From VXPW01 sp965116745 (GTDB lineage Bacteria; Pseudomonadota; Alphaproteobacteria; TMED109): a stretch of 64,000 nt of DNA. The translations under genes and the position numbers were made by a program. The notes under the pieces were generated by a model that saw nothing but the letters and a program-made list of their open reading frames with translations, made no database searches and was not told the origin of the DNA. The stretch covers positions 2,170,001-2,234,000 of the forward strand of contig OZ220701.1 in assembly GCA_965116745.1 (NCBI GenBank). The letters are read 5' to 3'. Shown piece by piece: positions 62,987 to 64,000 of the stretch. How positions within the stretch are numbered: position 1 is the stretch's first letter; each line of letters opens with the position of its first letter.

Positions 62987-64000
62987 CGGTTGAGCCTGTT
63001 CTGAACGAGATCGTCGACCGCCGCCGGGTCAGCGAGCGTCGAAGTATCTCCAAGCTCGTCGTGCTCGTTTGCAGCGATTTTTCGGAGAATACGGCGCATG
63101 ATCTTGCCGGATCGGGTCTTGGGAAGGGTCGGAGCCCACTGCAGCAGATCAGGTCTGGCAATTGGGCCGATTTCGCTCCGCACCCACTGACCGAGCTTTA
63201 CCCGGAGATCATCCGAAGCCGGAACTCCGGCAACCAACGTCACGTAAGCGTAGATTCCCTGACCCTTGATCTCGTGCGGGTAACCGACCACGGCTGCTTC
63301 AGCCACCGCTTCGTGTGCTACGAGAGCGCTCTCGATCTCCGCGGTTCCCATCCGGTGTCCGGAAACGTTGATGACATCGTCAACACGGCCGGTGATCCAA
63401 TAGTAGCCATCCTCGTCGCGCCTTGCGCCATCGCCAGTGAAGTACATTCCCGGGTACGTCGCGAAGTAGGTGTCAACAAATCTCTGATGATCGCCGTAGA
63501 CGGTTCGCATCTGCCCCGGCCAACTGTCCAGCAACACCAACTTCCCGGATGCAGGCCCTTCCTGGAGATTTCCCTCGTCGTCGACGATGCCCGGGCGCAC
63601 ACCGAAGAAAGGCAGGGTGGCCGAACCCGGTTTCAGCGCGGTAGCGCCGGGAAGCGGTGCGATCAAGATGCCGCCAGTCTCGGTTTGCCACCAGGTATCG
63701 ACTACGCGGCAACGTTCCTCGCCCACAACCCGGTGGTACCAGAGCCATGCCTCGGGGTTGATGGGTTCGCCGACGGAACCGAGGATCCTAAGTGATGAAC
63801 GACTGGTCTTGCGCACAGGCGCCTCGCCGTCCCGCATAAGCGCGCGGATCGCGGTAGGTGCCGTATAGAAGATGTTGACCTGGTGCTCATCGCAGATTTG
63901 CCAGAAGCGTGAAGAATCTGGCCAATTGGGCACCCCTTCGAACATCAGGGTTGTGGCCCCGTTGGCGAGCGGGCCGTAGACGATATAGCTGTGACCGGTC
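62983..64000 (-). CDS. acs: Acetyl-CoA synthetase, N-terminus cut by window edge
   Basis: C-terminal 339 codons or so of an AMP-forming acetate-CoA ligase, which activates acetate to acetyl-CoA. The open frame continues to the right edge with TGHSYIVYGPLANG preceding LMFEGVPNWPD, typical Acs. Also seen: WWQTETGGILIAPLPG (adenylate-forming core), YFTGDGARRDEDGYYWITGR (AMP-binding hinge), and LPKTRSGKIMRRILRK, which holds the regulatory acetylated Lys. The gene's start lies outside the window. Followed by the cysteine-rich gene. Confidence 0.95.
   Translation of the reverse strand, partial: TGHSYIVYGPLANGATTLMFEGVPNWPDSSRFWQICDEHQVNIFYTAPTAIRALMRDGEAPVRKTSRSSLRILGSVGEPINPEAWLWYHRVVGEERCRVVDTWWQTETGGILIAPLPGATALKPGSATLPFFGVRPGIVDDEGNLQEGPASGKLVLLDSWPGQMRTVYGDHQRFVDTYFATYPGMYFTGDGARRDEDGYYWITGRVDDVINVSGHRMGTAEIESALVAHEAVAEAAVVGYPHEIKGQGIYAYVTLVAGVPASDDLRVKLGQWVRSEIGPIARPDLLQWAPTLPKTRSGKIMRRILRKIAANEHDELGDTSTLADPAAVDDLVQNRLNR

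Noticed and set aside
1..64000. CRISPR arrays, insertion sequences, prophage or toxin-antitoxin genes
   Set aside because: No regularly spaced repeats, transposase motifs or phage structural genes recognised on either strand.

Overview
This window is a gene-dense, high-GC chromosomal segment that looks like an alphaproteobacterium. The evidence is the ntrB-ntrC-ntrY-ntrX-trkA block, a fused ispDF gene, the overlapping pair thrB (aminoglycoside-phosphotransferase-type fold) and rnhA, a glnB-glnA pair, and several TRAP transporters. I see no rRNA, CRISPR array, insertion sequence, integrase or phage gene. No species can be named from the sequence alone.

Layout. 1-4.8 kb: an edge-truncated amidohydrolase on the minus strand, then an exported SH3 protein overlapping a two-subunit thiamine-diphosphate decarboxylase of the sulfopyruvate/phosphonopyruvate type, then panC, tRNA-Arg(ACG) and an unknown exported protein. 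5-12.6 kb: a dctP-dctQ-dctM TRAP operon preceded by an AraC-type regulator, a Tat-type alpha/beta hydrolase, a DUF454 membrane protein and an orphan TRAP binding protein. 13-20.8 kb: nitrogen assimilation (glnB-glnA, minus) divergent from a complete branched-chain amino acid ABC operon (livH-livM-livG-livF, a small membrane protein, and the binding protein). A perfect 21-bp palindrome lies between the two units, and tRNA-Ser(CGA) follows. 20.9-25.6 kb: a GC-poor orphan gene, another hydrolase and a second TRAP operon.

26-30.7 kb: a zinc-uptake-like locus resembling the Vibrio Zrg system: a histidine-rich exported DUF2796 protein, a MacB-like ATPase and permease, a DUF3299 protein, and a convergent Fur/Zur-family regulator. 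30.9-37.4 kb: a VOC protein, a DUF1800/DUF1501 exported pair, a D-amino-acid-type aminotransferase, thrB-rnhA and tRNA-Ser(GCT). 37.5-46.1 kb (minus): two translationally linked blocks. The first is slt with a Thr/Ser dehydratase. The second is six genes joined by overlaps (GMC oxidoreductase, ispDF, pgpA, cinA C-terminal domain, epimerase, creatininase-like).

46.6-57.8 kb: a flavin monooxygenase with an NTF2-like N-terminus, then ntrBCYX-trkA-trkH with overlapping or nearly abutting genes. 58-64 kb: a LOG-family protein, icd, alaS (convergent), a cysteine-rich exported protein and acs (cut by the right edge).

Together the genes depict a heterotroph that scavenges organic acids, amino acids and metals, with nitrogen control (PII, NtrBC, NtrYX) near the transport genes it commonly governs. 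The best candidates for under-described biology are the zinc locus, the decarboxylase-panC cluster, the overlapping chain around ispDF, and the palindrome between glnB and liv.
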